Assembly: GCF_022346005.1 (NCBI RefSeq)
Contig: NZ_JAKRMY010000002.1
Span: 124,001 to 188,000, forward strand
From: Corynebacterium sp. ACRPS
Lineage (GTDB): Bacteria > Actinomycetota > Actinomycetes > Mycobacteriales > Mycobacteriaceae
Reading direction: 5' to 3'
DNA: 64,000 bases
Shown one piece after another: positions 30,242 to 43,354 of the stretch. Position 1 is the stretch's first letter, and the number at the start of each line of letters is the position of its first letter. The notes under the pieces were generated by a model that made no database searches, was not told where the DNA came from, and saw only the letters and a program-made list of their open reading frames with translations. Both the position numbers and the translations under genes were made by a program.

Positions 30242-30811
30242 CTATCCACGCAGGATATCACTAATGGCGGCCACTGCCTCATCTAGGTTTTCATTGACCA
30301 CAACGTGATCAAACTCATCCTGTGCAGCTAGTTCCTCGTACGCAGTGTGCAACCTACGATCAATGACGTCTTGCGGTTCGGTACCGCGACCGGTCAGGCG
30401 CTCTACTAACACCTCCCACGAAGGCGGTGCCAAGAAGACCAAATCCGCTTCCGGCAAGGCCTTGCGAACGCTGCGCGCACCGGCCAAATCGACCTCGACG
30501 AGAACCGGGCGACCGGCGTCCAAGGCCTCTTCTACGGGCCGGGCGGGTGTTCCGGAACGCTGCAATCCGCCGTGAATATCTGCCCATTCGAGCATCTCAC
30601 CGGCATCAATGCGTTCCTGAAAGGCCTCAGGGGTGACGAAGAAATAATCCACGCCATCTTGCTCCCCGGGGCGGGGCTGGCGCGTTGTCATAGACACGCT
30701 GAAATACAGCCCCTCGACGTCATGCCGTAGACGCGAGACTACGGTGGATTTCCCCACTGCGGAAGGACCCGCCAACACGACGAGGCGACCGCGAGCAGTT
30801 GCGTCAGCCAT
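30242..30811 (-). CDS. gmk: Guanylate kinase
   Basis: Phosphorylates GMP to GDP. The product of 189 residues has the P-loop [13 protein letters not shown] (most family members read GPSGVGKGT) and the GMP-binding segment [19 protein letters not shown]. The ATG start is eight bases after the mihF stop, so the two are likely co-transcribed. Confidence 0.97.
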   Translation of the reverse strand: MADATARGRLVVLAGPSAVGKSTVVSRLRHDVEGLYFSVSMTTRQPRPGEQDGVDYFFVTPEAFQERIDAGEMLEWADIHGGLQRSGTPARPVEEALDAGRPVLVEVDLAGARSVRKALPEADLVFLAPPSWEVLVERLTGRGTEPQDVIDRRLHTAYEELAAQDEFDHVVVNENLDEAVAAISDILRG

Positions 30812-30819
30812 AGACGTGA

Positions 30820-31143
30820 TTATTCGTCGTCGTAACCGAAGCGCTCAAGCAGAGCACGACGCTGGCGCTCACCCAGACCGCGCAGGCGACGGGTCTGCGC
30901 AATCTCCAGATCTTCCATGATTTCCTTGGCCTTGACCTTGCCAACCTTAGGCAGAGCCTCGAGGAGTGCGGAAACCTTGGTCTTGCCGATGATCTCATCG
31001 GTCTCAGCCTTTTCCAGCACGTCCTTCAGGTCGGTCTCGCCGCGCTTAAGCGCAGCCTTGAGCTCAGCGCGAGCCTTGCGGGCCTCAGCGGCCTTTGCGA
31101 GAGCTTCCTTACGCTGCTCATCAGTCAACTTTGGAAGGGCCAC
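30820..31143 (-). CDS. mihF: Integration host factor, actinobacterial type (mIHF)
   Basis: Nucleoid-associated DNA-binding protein of 107 residues, unrelated in fold to E. coli IHF. A basic, helical N-terminal half ([13 protein letters not shown]) is followed by the conserved [16 protein letters not shown] and [20 protein letters not shown]. The start is the GTG at 31143, because mycobacterial mIHF begins VALP and GGAGG lies just upstream. It sits between pyrF and gmk, its standard location. Confidence 0.96.
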   Translation of the reverse strand: MALPKLTDEQRKEALAKAAEARKARAELKAALKRGETDLKDVLEKAETDEIIGKTKVSALLEALPKVGKVKAKEIMEDLEIAQTRRLRGLGERQRRALLERFGYDDE

Positions 31144-31370
31144 GAGTTTCCTCCGATTCATTAGATTGCTTCTATTACTTCTGATACTTGGTACCAGATT
31201 CCGGTTGCCAAACGCGATGGAAATACCGCGGAAAGTTACCCTGAACCTTCGAGCACACCGACTTCTGATTATCCTAGCACCGCTAGTGACACGATGACGA
31301 TAGGCGACCCAGATGGGCCTCTCGTTTTAGCACGTCAACGCACATGCCTAGACCAAAATACCAGGTAAAC

Positions 31371-31395
31371 GGCGCGGCCGTTAATTGGCCCCGCC
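31371..31395 (-). terminator. Possible terminator after pyrF
   Basis: GGCGCGGCC (31371–31379) and GGCCCCGCC (31387–31395) can pair with one mismatch just past the pyrF stop, followed by GTTTACC on the minus strand. It may end the pyr operon. Confidence 0.45.
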
Positions 31396-31402
31396 GCGTG
31401 TT

Positions 31403-32225
31403 CTAATCCCGGAATTGGTCTGCGGTATCGATCACCGCTTTGCGCAGGTCATCGACCTGGGGGCCGCGTTGCAAAACGGCGCGCGAGACATTGGCGAACC
31501 CAAGCTGCGGGCACGCAGACACAATGGAGTGCACCTGCGCGGGACCCGCCCCCTGGGCGCCGACGCCGGGAAGCAGCACCGGGCCATTAAGCGCGTCCAA
31601 GCGGGGTGGGTTCTCGACGGTCGCGCCCACCACAACGCCCACGCTTCCAGCCACGCCGGCCTCAAGCGCTGAGGCATTAAAGGCGGCGCACTCATCGATG
31701 ACCGCCTGGGCAATCGAGTCCGCAGTCCCCGCGGGCACCGCCTGAATGGCGCGCGCCTCTGGATTAGAGGTTGCCGCCAAGACGAAGACGCCGCGGTTGT
31801 TTTCTTGTGCCGTGGCAATGGCCGCGCCCAGCGCCCCAACGCCGAGGTACGGCGATAAGGTCACCGAGTCAGCGCGCAGCGGCGAGGTATCGCCTAGCCA
31901 GGCATCGCCATAGCCTTCCATTGTGGAGCCGATATCGCCGCGCTTGGCATCGGCCACCGTCAGGCACCCTGCCTCGCGGAGGCCGGCCAGCGTTTCTTCC
32001 AAGACCGCAAAGCCTGCGGCACCGAAGCGTTCGAAGAAGGCCACCTGAGGTTTTACCAAGGCGGCGGTATCTGCAAAGGCCTCGACGCAGCGCAAGCTGA
32101 AGGTACGCAGGCCCTCCGCGGTATTATCCAGCCCCCAGTGCTCTAAGAGGTACGGGTGCGGGTCGATGCCTACGCAAAGCCGCCCGCGTTCGCGGCCGGC
32201 GTCTTCCAGGCGCTGGCCAAAGGAT

Positions 32226-32242
<17 letters not shown>
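31403..32242 (-). CDS. pyrF: Orotidine-5'-phosphate decarboxylase
   Basis: Last step of UMP synthesis. The product of 279 residues has the active-site segment [13 protein letters not shown]; length and overall pattern match the longer actinobacterial/PyrF type 2 group. The start is the ATG at 32242 ([12 protein letters not shown]) with GGAGCTT upstream; it overlaps the end of carB by 17 bases. The frame continues open upstream inside carB, but that part is a shadow. Confidence 0.95.
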
Positions 32243-35567
<3,325 letters not shown>

Positions 35568-35592
35568 AATATTTCTTCCTTTTCCTGGGTGA

Positions 35593-36753
35593 CTACTTTT
35601 TCGGGGTGTGGTTGGCCATGAGCTCTAAGAATTGATCAAAGAGCGGATTGGCATCGTGCGGGCCGGCGGCGGATTCCGGGTGGTACTGCACCGAAAAGGC
35701 CATGCCATTGCGCAGGGCGACGCCCTCGACCGTGTCATCGTTCAAGCAGATATGCGTGATGTGGGCCGGGCCGAAATCGGAGGCGAATTCGGCGTCCTTA
35801 TCGGTCAGGTCGTAATTATCTGGGGCTTGCAGCGCGAAGCCGTGGTTTTGGGAGGTGATATCGATCTTGCCGGTCAGCAGGTTGCGTACCGGGACGTTGA
35901 TGCCGCGGTGGCCAAACTTCATCTTGTAGGTGGATAGGCCAAGCGCCCGCCCGAGCAGCTGGTTGCCAAAGCAGATGCCAAAGAACGGGATTTTCGCCTC
36001 GAGCACCTTTTTGATGGTCGCAACGGTGTCATCGGCGGTAGCCGGGTCACCCGGACCGTTGGAGACGAAGACGCCATCCGGGTTATAGGACTGAACTTCT
36101 GCAAAGGTGGTGGTAGACGGCACCACGATGGTCTCAATGCCGCGCTGGGAAAGGTAGCGCGGCGTTGCGGACTTCACGCCCATATCAAAGGCGACGATGG
36201 TGTGCTTCTTTTCTCCTTGGGCCTCAACAACATAGGGCTTATCGGTGGATACCTCGGCGGCAAGGTCCGCGCCTTCCATGGAGGATTGGCTCTTTACCTC
36301 CTCGAGGAGTTCCTCGACGGGCCGGGTGGCAGCCTCGCCGGAGAAGAGGCCCGCGGAAATAGAACCGTAGTTGCGCAGGTGGCGCACCAAGGTGCGGGTA
36401 TCGATCCCGCGGATACCGATGACGCCTTGGGCCTGCATTTCTTCGCTCAAGCTGCGTTCTGCACGCCAGCTGGATACGCGGCGGGACAGATCGCGGATAA
36501 CCAGGCCTGCGACCCAGATATTATTGCCGTGGGACTCGTTGTCCTCATCGTTCCAGCCAGTATTGCCAATGTGCGGGGCTGCGGAGACGACGATCTGGCG
36601 GTGGTAGGACGGATCCGTCATCGTTTCCTGGTACCCGGTCATCGCGGTGGTAAATACGGCCTCACCGAGGGTGGTGCCGGTAGCGCCGAAGCCGTAGCCA
36701 CGGAAGGTACGCCCATTCGCAAGGACGAGGATTGCTGGGGGTTTATCAGTCAC
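35593..36753 (-). CDS. carA: Carbamoyl phosphate synthetase, small chain
   Basis: Glutamine amidotransferase subunit of 386 residues that supplies ammonia to CarB. The class I amidotransferase domain has the catalytic Cys in [16 protein letters not shown] and the His/Glu pair in [12 protein letters not shown]. The N-terminal domain has [14 protein letters not shown]. The start is GTG at 36753 with AAAGG upstream. It is the fourth gene of the pyr operon. Confidence 0.98.
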   Translation of the reverse strand: MTDKPPAILVLANGRTFRGYGFGATGTTLGEAVFTTAMTGYQETMTDPSYHRQIVVSAAPHIGNTGWNDEDNESHGNNIWVAGLVIRDLSRRVSSWRAERSLSEEMQAQGVIGIRGIDTRTLVRHLRNYGSISAGLFSGEAATRPVEELLEEVKSQSSMEGADLAAEVSTDKPYVVEAQGEKKHTIVAFDMGVKSATPRYLSQRGIETIVVPSTTTFAEVQSYNPDGVFVSNGPGDPATADDTVATIKKVLEAKIPFFGICFGNQLLGRALGLSTYKMKFGHRGINVPVRNLLTGKIDITSQNHGFALQAPDNYDLTDKDAEFASDFGPAHITHICLNDDTVEGVALRNGMAFSVQYHPESAAGPHDANPLFDQFLELMANHTPKK

Positions 36754-36795
36754 GTCGTGGCCTTTCTGTGCCTTGATTGGGTGCTGTGTGCAAGG

Positions 36796-38133
36796 TTAGT
36801 CATGGGTAGCGGCGTTCAGATCGAACGTTACCGAGCCGCGCAAGATGGTGTGGGTAACTCGCGCGCCGAATTCCTCGCCCGCATAGGGGTTGTTTTGGGA
36901 CTTGGATGCGAGCTGCGCGGAATCGGATACCCAGTGGTGTTGTGGGTCAACGATGGTCAGGTTGGCAGGCTCCCCCACTTCCAAGGGGCGACCGTGGCCT
37001 GGGAGGCGCGTGATCTCAGCGGGGCGCTCGGACATGACGCGCGCGATAAAGCGCCAGTCCGCCAGGCCGGTTTCCACAAAGAGCTTGGCGATGACCGCCA
37101 GCGAGGACTCCAGCCCCAGCATGCCGGGGCGCGCATTTTCGAATTCCACGCACTTGTCTTCGGAGCCGTGCGGCGCGTGGTCGGTGGCGACGCAGTCAAT
37201 GGTGCCATCAAGAAGCGCCTGGCGCAGCGCCTCCGTATCGCGCTGTTCGCGCAGCGGCGGGTTCACGCGGAAGAGGCCGTCATAGGTGCGCAGTTTGTCA
37301 TCGGTCATCAACAGGTGGTGCGGGGTGACCTCTGCGGTCAGCGGGATGTCGTGTTCCTTTGCCCACTGCAGCAGTTCCACCGTGCCCTGCGTGGAGGCGT
37401 GGCAGATGTGAACGCGGTTGCCGTAATCGCGGGCGAGCAGGGCGTCGCGGGCAACGATGGATTCCTCCGCCACGCGCGGCCAGCCGCGCAGGCCCAACCG
37501 TGCGGCGTTTTCGCCCTCGTGGGCAGACGATCCACCGGTCATGCGGTCATCCTCGGCGTGCTGGGCCAGTAGCACGTCCATGCCCTTGGCGTATTCCAGC
37601 GCGCGGCGCATCAGCTGTGGGTTCTGCACGCACTTGCCGTCATCAGAGAACATGCGCACCTTGGCATCGCTGCGCGCCATCATGCCGAACTCCGTTAAGG
37701 ATTTGCCTTCTAGGCCCTTGGTGATGGAGCCGACCGGGTGGACATCGCAAAGCCCCAGTGCCTGGGACTTTGCCCATACGGATTCGGCGATAATGGGCTG
37801 ATCCGTGACCGGAGTGGTATTGGCCATGGTAAAGACCGCGGTAAACCCGCCCTTGGCCGCGGCCTTGGAACCGGACTCGATGGTCTCGGTATCCTCGCGG
37901 CCTGGCTCGCGCAGGTGCACGTGCATATCAACCAGGCCAGGCAGCAGCACGTTGCCGTCGCCCTCGATGGTCTCGGCACCCTCTGCCTGCACCTCGGGCC
38001 CGATGGAGTCAATAACGCCACCGCGGATGAGGACGTTGGTGGGCTCGCCTTCCCCGTACAGGCGAATATTTTTAATCAGTAGTGGGTTTTCGGCCGGTGC
38101 GGACAGCCGGCCGGTAGCTGGGTACGTAGTCAT
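36796..38133 (-). CDS. pyrC: Dihydroorotase
   Basis: Closes carbamoyl aspartate to dihydroorotate. The product of 445 residues is a type I enzyme with metal-binding [10 protein letters not shown] near the N terminus, the [19 protein letters not shown] [12 protein letters not shown], and the catalytic Asp in [10 protein letters not shown]. It lies 37 bases after pyrB and 42 bases before carA. The ATG at 38133 ([10 protein letters not shown]) fits the family. Confidence 0.97.
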   Translation of the reverse strand: MTTYPATGRLSAPAENPLLIKNIRLYGEGEPTNVLIRGGVIDSIGPEVQAEGAETIEGDGNVLLPGLVDMHVHLREPGREDTETIESGSKAAAKGGFTAVFTMANTTPVTDQPIIAESVWAKSQALGLCDVHPVGSITKGLEGKSLTEFGMMARSDAKVRMFSDDGKCVQNPQLMRRALEYAKGMDVLLAQHAEDDRMTGGSSAHEGENAARLGLRGWPRVAEESIVARDALLARDYGNRVHICHASTQGTVELLQWAKEHDIPLTAEVTPHHLLMTDDKLRTYDGLFRVNPPLREQRDTEALRQALLDGTIDCVATDHAPHGSEDKCVEFENARPGMLGLESSLAVIAKLFVETGLADWRFIARVMSERPAEITRLPGHGRPLEVGEPANLTIVDPQHHWVSDSAQLASKSQNNPYAGEEFGARVTHTILRGSVTFDLNAATHD

Positions 38134-38170
38134 TTTCTCTCCCTTTTACGTGGCTTATGCTCTGCCCGAT

Positions 38171-39127
38171 TTAAATCCCGGCGTTATCGCCATTGGTCAG
38201 CAGCGTAAAAAGCACTGCCATGCGCATGTGGACACCGTTGTTGACCTGCTGCAATACCGTGTTTTTATCCATATCGGCCACGGCGTAGTTGATCTCCATG
38301 CCGCGCAGCATGGGACCTGGGTGCATGACGATGGCGTCCTTGTGCAGCGCCGCGGCGCGCTGCTGCGAGAGCCCAAAGAGCTGCGCGTACTCGCGGTGGG
38401 AGGGGAAGAAGCCGCCGTCCATGCGCTCTTGCTGCACGCGCAGCATCATTACGACATCGGCATCTGCAAGCTCTGCATCAAAGTCATAGGACACGCGGAC
38501 CGGCCACTTGTCCACGCCCCACGGCATCAAGGTCGCAGGGCCCACGAGGGTGACCTCCGCGCCTAGGGTGTGCAGGAGATCCACGTTGGAGCGCACGACG
38601 CGCGAGTGCAGGCAATCGCCCACAATCTTTACCTTCAGGCCCTCGAAGCCATTATCGCCGCGCAGACCTAGGCGCTGGCGCATCGTGACGGCATCGAGCA
38701 AGGCCTGCGTCGGGTGCTGGTGCGCACCGTCACCGGCGTTGATAACGGCGGGACCATGCCCATCCGGGTCCACCCACTGGGCCAGCTGTTGCGGCGCACC
38801 GGAGGACGGGTGGCGCATGATGATGGCATCGGCACCGATGGCCGCCAGGGTCAGGCCCGTATCTTTGAGGGACTCGCCCTTTTTCACGGACGAGGTCGAC
38901 GCCGAGAGGTTGATAATGTCAGCGGACATCCACTTGCCGGCGGTTTCAAAGGACGAGCGCGTGCGCGTGGAGTTTTCATAAAAGAGCGTATAAATCGTGC
39001 GCCCGCGCAGCGTCGGCAGTTTTTTGACCTCGCGGCCATCGAGCGCCTCGCGGAAGCGATCGGCCTCATCCAGCAGGCCGATGATTTCTGCGCGGGATAG
39101 TTCCGCGCTATCAATGAGGTGTTTCAT
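38171..39127 (-). CDS. pyrB: Aspartate carbamoyltransferase, catalytic chain
   Basis: Condenses carbamoyl phosphate and aspartate. The product of 318 residues has the carbamoyl-phosphate motif [13 protein letters not shown], and [14 protein letters not shown]. The ATG at 39127 overlaps the pyrR stop by four bases (ATGA), so translation is coupled. No pyrI regulatory gene is present, as usual outside the enteric type. Confidence 0.98.
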   Translation of the reverse strand: MKHLIDSAELSRAEIIGLLDEADRFREALDGREVKKLPTLRGRTIYTLFYENSTRTRSSFETAGKWMSADIINLSASTSSVKKGESLKDTGLTLAAIGADAIIMRHPSSGAPQQLAQWVDPDGHGPAVINAGDGAHQHPTQALLDAVTMRQRLGLRGDNGFEGLKVKIVGDCLHSRVVRSNVDLLHTLGAEVTLVGPATLMPWGVDKWPVRVSYDFDAELADADVVMMLRVQQERMDGGFFPSHREYAQLFGLSQQRAAALHKDAIVMHPGPMLRGMEINYAVADMDKNTVLQQVNNGVHMRMAVLFTLLTNGDNAGI

Positions 39128-39732
39128 GAGTGCGTTCCCCTTATCTGCGCGGGATCGCCCGCGGACGTAGAGCGGGTGAGAACAACGGCATCGCGGCCAT
39201 CAATGTCTTGGATATATACGGAGACATCTTCTTCCCGCGCCGTGGGCAGGTTCTTGCCCACATAATCGGCGCGGATGGGGACTTCGCGGTGCCCGCGGTC
39301 GACCAATACGGCCAACTGGATAATCGAAGGCCGGCCAACATCACCCACCGCATCGAGGGCGGCGCGGATGGTGCGGCCGGAATAAAGGACATCATCGACC
39401 AAGATGACCGTGGCATTATCGATGCCGCCATCTGGGATGGAGGTCGGTTGCAGGGCGCGGTGCGGGAAATTGCGCAAATCGTCCCTGTACAACGTGATGT
39501 CGAGCGAGCCCCATGGAACGGGGACCCCGGAAAACTCGTGTATTTTCTGCGCGAGGCGCTGCGCTAGGGGCACTCCGCCTGAGGGGATGCCCAGCAAAAT
39601 GACCCGCGGGGCCTCCGCGGAATCGAGCGCCGTCTTTTCAATAATCTGGTGCGCGATGCGTGCAACGGTACGCGAGACATCATCGGCGCTTAAAAGCTCC
39701 AATTCGTTCGCGTTCACGTCAGTTCCACTCAT
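39124..39732 (-). CDS. pyrR: Pyrimidine operon regulator / uracil phosphoribosyltransferase PyrR
   Basis: RNA-binding regulator of 202 residues with a phosphoribosyltransferase fold. The PRPP-binding motif [18 protein letters not shown] and the basic [17 protein letters not shown] segment are present. It leads the pyrR–pyrB–pyrC–carA–carB–pyrF operon. In mycobacteria PyrR represses translation by binding an RNA loop at its own ribosome-binding site; a matching loop is seen at 39735–39765 here. Confidence 0.96.
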   Translation of the reverse strand: MSGTDVNANELELLSADDVSRTVARIAHQIIEKTALDSAEAPRVILLGIPSGGVPLAQRLAQKIHEFSGVPVPWGSLDITLYRDDLRNFPHRALQPTSIPDGGIDNATVILVDDVLYSGRTIRAALDAVGDVGRPSIIQLAVLVDRGHREVPIRADYVGKNLPTAREEDVSVYIQDIDGRDAVVLTRSTSAGDPAQIRGTHS

Positions 39733-39734
39733 CG

Positions 39735-39765
39735 TGACCTCCTTCCCCGCCTCACGGTGCGGTCA
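39735..39765 (-). promoter_or_regulatory. pyrR: Candidate PyrR-binding RNA loop at the pyrR ribosome-binding site
   Basis: On the minus strand the leader contains CCGTGAGG (39750–39757), matching the CNGNGAGG core of known PyrR targets. CCGC and GCGG flank it as a short stem. The Shine–Dalgarno GGAAGGAGG (39738–39746) follows at once, and TGACC/GGTCA can close an outer stem that hides it. This fits translational rather than transcriptional control. Confidence 0.5.
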
Positions 39766-39876
39766 TTAAAGGATGCCTGTCAATGAACTTGTAGACGTCT
39801 ATGCTGATAGACACGTATTACCTTAGCACCTTACCCACCCGTGGGTGAGGCTTAGCCGAAAGAGGTGCATCACGCA

Positions 39877-41229
39877 GTGAGTTTCTCCGCGCAACACGTA
39901 GTCCCAGCTTCCCGCGAACGCGTCTGGCAGTGGCATTCCCGGCCAGGGTCGCTCGCACGCCTAAACCCACCTTTCGCATTCATGAAGCCCGTGCAACAGG
40001 CCACCGATCTGGGCGATGGCACCTCCCTGCTTTCCCTGCCGGGCGGTTTGCAGTGGACGGCCCAGCACGATCTATCGCGCTACCAGGCCGGCTATAGCTT
40101 CAGCGATGTCTGCATCAACGCGCCGATCCGCAAATTTGCCAAGTGGCGTCATACGCATCGCTTTGCCGATCACCCAGACGGGACGCTGATTACGGACGAG
40201 GTAGATACCCGCATTCCCGCTGCGGCCCTCACCTCGGTATTCGCCTACCGGCAGCACCAGCTCATCCAGGATATTGCCTTTGAAAACCGCCTGCGCGAAG
40301 CCCAGCTCGGCCAAAAACCGTTAACCATCGCGATGACCGGCTCACGCGGCAGCGTGGGCAGCGCCCTGACCGCACAGCTACAGACCCTGGGCCACACCGT
40401 GATCCAGCTCGTGCGCGGCACCGCGCAATCCGGCCAGCGCGAGTGGCGCCCGCACCACCCGCGGCCCGATCTCCTCGAGGGCGTCGACGTGCTCGTACAC
40501 CTAGCCGGCGAGCCCATCTTTGGGCGCTTTAATGACAGCCACAAGTCCGATATCCGCGACTCCCGCGTGGGCCCCACCGAAAACCTCGCCCGCCTAGTGG
40601 CCGCCACCGATTCCGTGCAGGCCATGGTGTGTGCCTCTGCCATCGGCTTCTACGGGTCTGAGCGCGGCGATGAGCTGCTAACCGAGGACGCCGAGCGCGG
40701 CGAGGGCTTTCTTGCCGATGTCGCAGCGGACTGGGAGAAAGCCTGCGACCCCGCCCGCGAGGCCGGGAAGCGCGTGGTCAATATCCGCACCGGCATCGTG
40801 ATGTCCGGCAATTCCGGCCTGCTACCGCTGTTGCGCGCGCTGTTTTCCACAGGGCTTGGCGGCGCCTTTGGTGACGGCAACTTTTGGTACAGCTGGGTCG
40901 CCTTAGACGATCTCACCGACTCCTATATACGCGCCATCGTGGATGAGAACCTTAAGGGTCCGGTCAATGGGGTATCACCAAACCCGGTGCTCAATAAGGA
41001 CTTCGTATCCGCCTTGGGATCCGAATTGCACCGACCCACCATCCTGCCGATCCCCCAATTCGGACCCGCTTTGCTCCTGGGCAAGCAAGGCGCGCAAGAA
41101 CTCGCCTTGGCCGACCAGCGCGTCAAGCCACAGGTGCTGGAAGATATAGGCCATACCTTCCGCTACCCCACCATCGACGCAGCCTTGGCGCACGAACTCG
41201 GCGGCGAAAGCCTGTGGGAGTCGCCGTAG
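39877..41229 (+). CDS. TIGR01777-family SDR-like protein with N-terminal SRPBCC domain
   Basis: Protein of 450 residues. Roughly the first 145 residues resemble the SRPBCC (START/polyketide cyclase) fold (ERVWQWHSRPGSLARLNPPF). The rest is an extended SDR/epimerase-like domain of the TIGR01777 (YfcH) group, with nucleotide-binding TGSRGSVGSAL, VLVHLAGEPI and CASAIGFYGS. The substrate is unknown. The start is set at GTG 39877, 11 bases after AGAGG; a GTG at 39865 lies inside that site. It is divergent from pyrR. Confidence 0.85.
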   Translation: MSFSAQHVVPASRERVWQWHSRPGSLARLNPPFAFMKPVQQATDLGDGTSLLSLPGGLQWTAQHDLSRYQAGYSFSDVCINAPIRKFAKWRHTHRFADHPDGTLITDEVDTRIPAAALTSVFAYRQHQLIQDIAFENRLREAQLGQKPLTIAMTGSRGSVGSALTAQLQTLGHTVIQLVRGTAQSGQREWRPHHPRPDLLEGVDVLVHLAGEPIFGRFNDSHKSDIRDSRVGPTENLARLVAATDSVQAMVCASAIGFYGSERGDELLTEDAERGEGFLADVAADWEKACDPAREAGKRVVNIRTGIVMSGNSGLLPLLRALFSTGLGGAFGDGNFWYSWVALDDLTDSYIRAIVDENLKGPVNGVSPNPVLNKDFVSALGSELHRPTILPIPQFGPALLLGKQGAQELALADQRVKPQVLEDIGHTFRYPTIDAALAHELGGESLWESP

Positions 41230-41303
41230 GAGCGCTATGAGTTAGGTAAACTAGGCAGGGTTGACCATTATCCCCGATTAGTACATGGATTGAGACTACT
41301 TAC

Positions 41304-41795
41304 GTGTCTGAAGAACCAACCCTGTATCCCGATACGCCCATTGAGGATGTCACCCTCGAGCGCATCGGTGAAATTTTTGACTCCGAAAAGCTCGAGTACC
41401 GCGTAGAAGAACAGACCGTCGGCGAAGGCGAGACGGTAAAGATCCTGCGCACCGGCTTTTCCAATATCGCCATTGCCCTGCAAGTGCGTGACGATGTCCT
41501 CGTGGCAGACTCCGTCTGGCGCGGCAACGCCCCAGCCTCGGAAGGCCCGCAACTGCTCATGGTCCTCAATAAGTGGAACCAGCAGCACTTCGCGCCCACC
41601 CTGCGCTTTTTTGAATCGGCCGAAAATAATCTGGCTGTCTCCGGCGTGCGCGAAATCAACATTTCCCATGGCCTGTCCCGCAACCAGATCGGTGCCTTCG
41701 TGATGTCCACCTTGGACTCCATGCTGCAGTCCATGGCTTTTGTTGAAGAGCACTACCCACAGCTTGTCACCTGGGAGGAGCATAACCATGACTAA
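41304..41795 (+). CDS. YbjN-domain protein 1
   Basis: Protein of 163 residues with a YbjN-type domain (type III secretion chaperone-like fold), recognised from the pattern of ILRTGFSNIAIALQV, LMVLNKWNQQHFAPT and the C-terminal helix LDSMLQSMAF. No enzyme motif is seen and the function is unknown; in enterics YbjN affects stress and motility, which need not apply here. The start is GTG 41304. It overlaps the next YbjN gene by eight bases. Confidence 0.75.
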   Translation: MSEEPTLYPDTPIEDVTLERIGEIFDSEKLEYRVEEQTVGEGETVKILRTGFSNIAIALQVRDDVLVADSVWRGNAPASEGPQLLMVLNKWNQQHFAPTLRFFESAENNLAVSGVREINISHGLSRNQIGAFVMSTLDSMLQSMAFVEEHYPQLVTWEEHNHD

Positions 41796-42309
41796 TGCAT
41801 CCACCGCATCTACCGAAAACAATTTGCCTGAGGTCGATCTAGACCGCGTCGTAGCTGCCATGGGCACCTTCGACATTGAGCTGACCAAGGTGGAAGGCGA
41901 AATTGACGCCGCCACCGCCAACCTCAATGGCCTGCCCACCATGTTTGCGGTCCTGGATTCCGTTGTCATCGTGCGCTGCGATGTGCCAACCGATGCCTCG
42001 TTCTCCAAGGCCGATGCCGGACTCTTCCTCGCCGCCAACCAGATCAACTCTGTAGCATTCGGCGCGCGAGCAGTTATTTCTGAGCACGACGATATGCTCG
42101 TCGTCCGCACCGAGCGCGATATTCCCGCCGCCGCCGGAATGACCGATGAGCAGCTCACCACCGCTTTGAAGAAGGCCGTCGATGCCGTCATCAACGGCCA
42201 GGACGCCATGGTTTCTGCCGCCGAAGAAATGGCCAAGCTCGGTTCTGAAACCGCGGCGAAGGCTGGCAATAACGGCGAGGACAACTCCACGCCGTCTGGA
42301 AACGCCTAG
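41788..42309 (+). CDS. YbjN-domain protein 2
   Basis: Protein of 173 residues, also of the YbjN type (VIVRCDVPTDASFSKADAGLFLAANQIN, shown in part as ADAGLFLAANQIN), with a polar, disordered-looking tail after residue 140. The ATG at 41788 has GGGAGGAG nine bases upstream and lies within the end of the preceding gene. The shared transcript and domain suggest the two products work as a pair. Function is unknown. Confidence 0.75.
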   Translation: MTNASTASTENNLPEVDLDRVVAAMGTFDIELTKVEGEIDAATANLNGLPTMFAVLDSVVIVRCDVPTDASFSKADAGLFLAANQINSVAFGARAVISEHDDMLVVRTERDIPAAAGMTDEQLTTALKKAVDAVINGQDAMVSAAEEMAKLGSETAAKAGNNGEDNSTPSGNA

Positions 42310-42332
42310 CCTGCCTTTTCTCTAAGCGCCTC

Positions 42333-42396
42333 CCCGCACTTGTTTCGCCCGCCTCGCGCACTCGCGTGCTATGGCGCGGCGACGGTGCGGGTTTTT
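42333..42396 (+). terminator. Terminator after the YbjN pair
   Basis: CCCGCAC (42333–42339) pairs with GTGCGGG (42385–42391), which is followed by TTTTT (42392–42396). Further GC-rich pairing inside is possible. It lies between the convergent YbjN pair and ppk2. Confidence 0.65.
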
Positions 42397-42409
42397 GGGC
42401 GGCTAGTGC

Positions 42410-43264
42410 CTAGTCCGCATCTAGAATGCGCTGCTTTTCTGCCTCCGGATCGAATTCGGGCGCGGGCCACGACAGGTTCAGGTGCCGCAGTGCATCGACG
42501 ATGAGATATTTCAAGGCCATGCGCGCGTACTTCTTATTATCCGTGGGGATAACAAACCACGGTGCCCAGAGCTCATCCGTCCGGCGGATGGCATCTTCAT
42601 AGGCGGCCATGTATTTATCCCAATAGCCGCGCTCTTCAAGATCTGAAGGGTCGTACTTCCAGTACTTGTCCTCGCGCTCGGTCCGCTCGATGAGGTTTTC
42701 CTTTTGGAAATCCGGCGAGATGTGCAAAAAGACCTTCAAGATCTTTACCCGCTTTCCGGCGAGCTCTTGCTCATACTCACGAATCGCCTCGAAGCGGCGA
42801 TCGATCTCTTCCTCATCTACCCACTCGTGCACGCGTTGGATCAAGACGTCTTCATAGTGGGAACGATCAAAGGCCACTACTTGGCCAGGAACCGGATCGT
42901 GTTTGCGGATGCGCCACAGGAAATCGTGTTTCATTTCCTCTTCCGTCGGCTTGCCAAAGCCCACGGTCTTCGTGCCCTGCGGATCAAAGACAGAAAAGAC
43001 ATGGCGAATAGCCCCGCCTTTGCCGGAGGTATCCATTCCTTGCAGGACCACTAAGAGCGAAGGTGCGTCATCACTATGCGCCCTGCCGTTAGCAAATAGG
43101 CGCTCCTGCAAGTCATAAAGCTCATCGTCATAGCGTTTAAAGCGGTCCTCTAAGTCAGACTTTGAGCCATCGAATCCTGGAGTCGCCGTGGGATCGACAT
43201 CCGCAAGCCGAAAGGTTTTTCCGGCGCGCAGGTCGAGCGCATCTTTGATCTTAAATTTACCCAT
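42410..43264 (-). CDS. ppk2: Polyphosphate kinase 2 family protein
   Basis: Polyphosphate:nucleotide phosphotransferase of 284 residues. Walker A is in LQGMDTSGKGGAI (about 75–86) and Walker B in VAFDRSHYEDVLIQRVHEW. The lid region DKYWKYDPSDLEERGYWDKY is typical of PPK2. It uses polyphosphate to phosphorylate nucleotides; whether NDP or NMP is preferred cannot be told. The start is the ATG at 43264 (MGKFKIKDAL), seven bases after TACAAT, so the mRNA is probably leaderless. Confidence 0.93.
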   Translation of the reverse strand: MGKFKIKDALDLRAGKTFRLADVDPTATPGFDGSKSDLEDRFKRYDDELYDLQERLFANGRAHSDDAPSLLVVLQGMDTSGKGGAIRHVFSVFDPQGTKTVGFGKPTEEEMKHDFLWRIRKHDPVPGQVVAFDRSHYEDVLIQRVHEWVDEEEIDRRFEAIREYEQELAGKRVKILKVFLHISPDFQKENLIERTEREDKYWKYDPSDLEERGYWDKYMAAYEDAIRRTDELWAPWFVIPTDNKKYARMALKYLIVDALRHLNLSWPAPEFDPEAEKQRILDAD

Positions 43265-43271
43265 GGCAATT

Positions 43272-43277
43272 ATTGTA
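43272..43277 (-). promoter_or_regulatory. -10 box for leaderless ppk2 mRNA
   Basis: TACAAT on the minus strand is a near-consensus -10 hexamer exactly seven bases before the ppk2 ATG. There is no ribosome-binding site between them. Confidence 0.6.
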
Positions 43278-43310
43278 CAAACGCCACGGTTGGGGCCGTG
43301 CGAACCGGCT

Positions 43311-43339
43311 GTCTCCCGCGGCATAGCGCAGCGGGAGAC
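43311..43339 (-). terminator. Terminator after nusB
   Basis: GTCTCCCGC (43311–43319) pairs with GCGGGAGAC (43331–43339), with outer ACCG/CGGT pairing. It lies between nusB and the ppk2 promoter; no long T-run follows. Confidence 0.55.
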
Positions 43340-43354
43340 GGGGAACGGTTTGAT

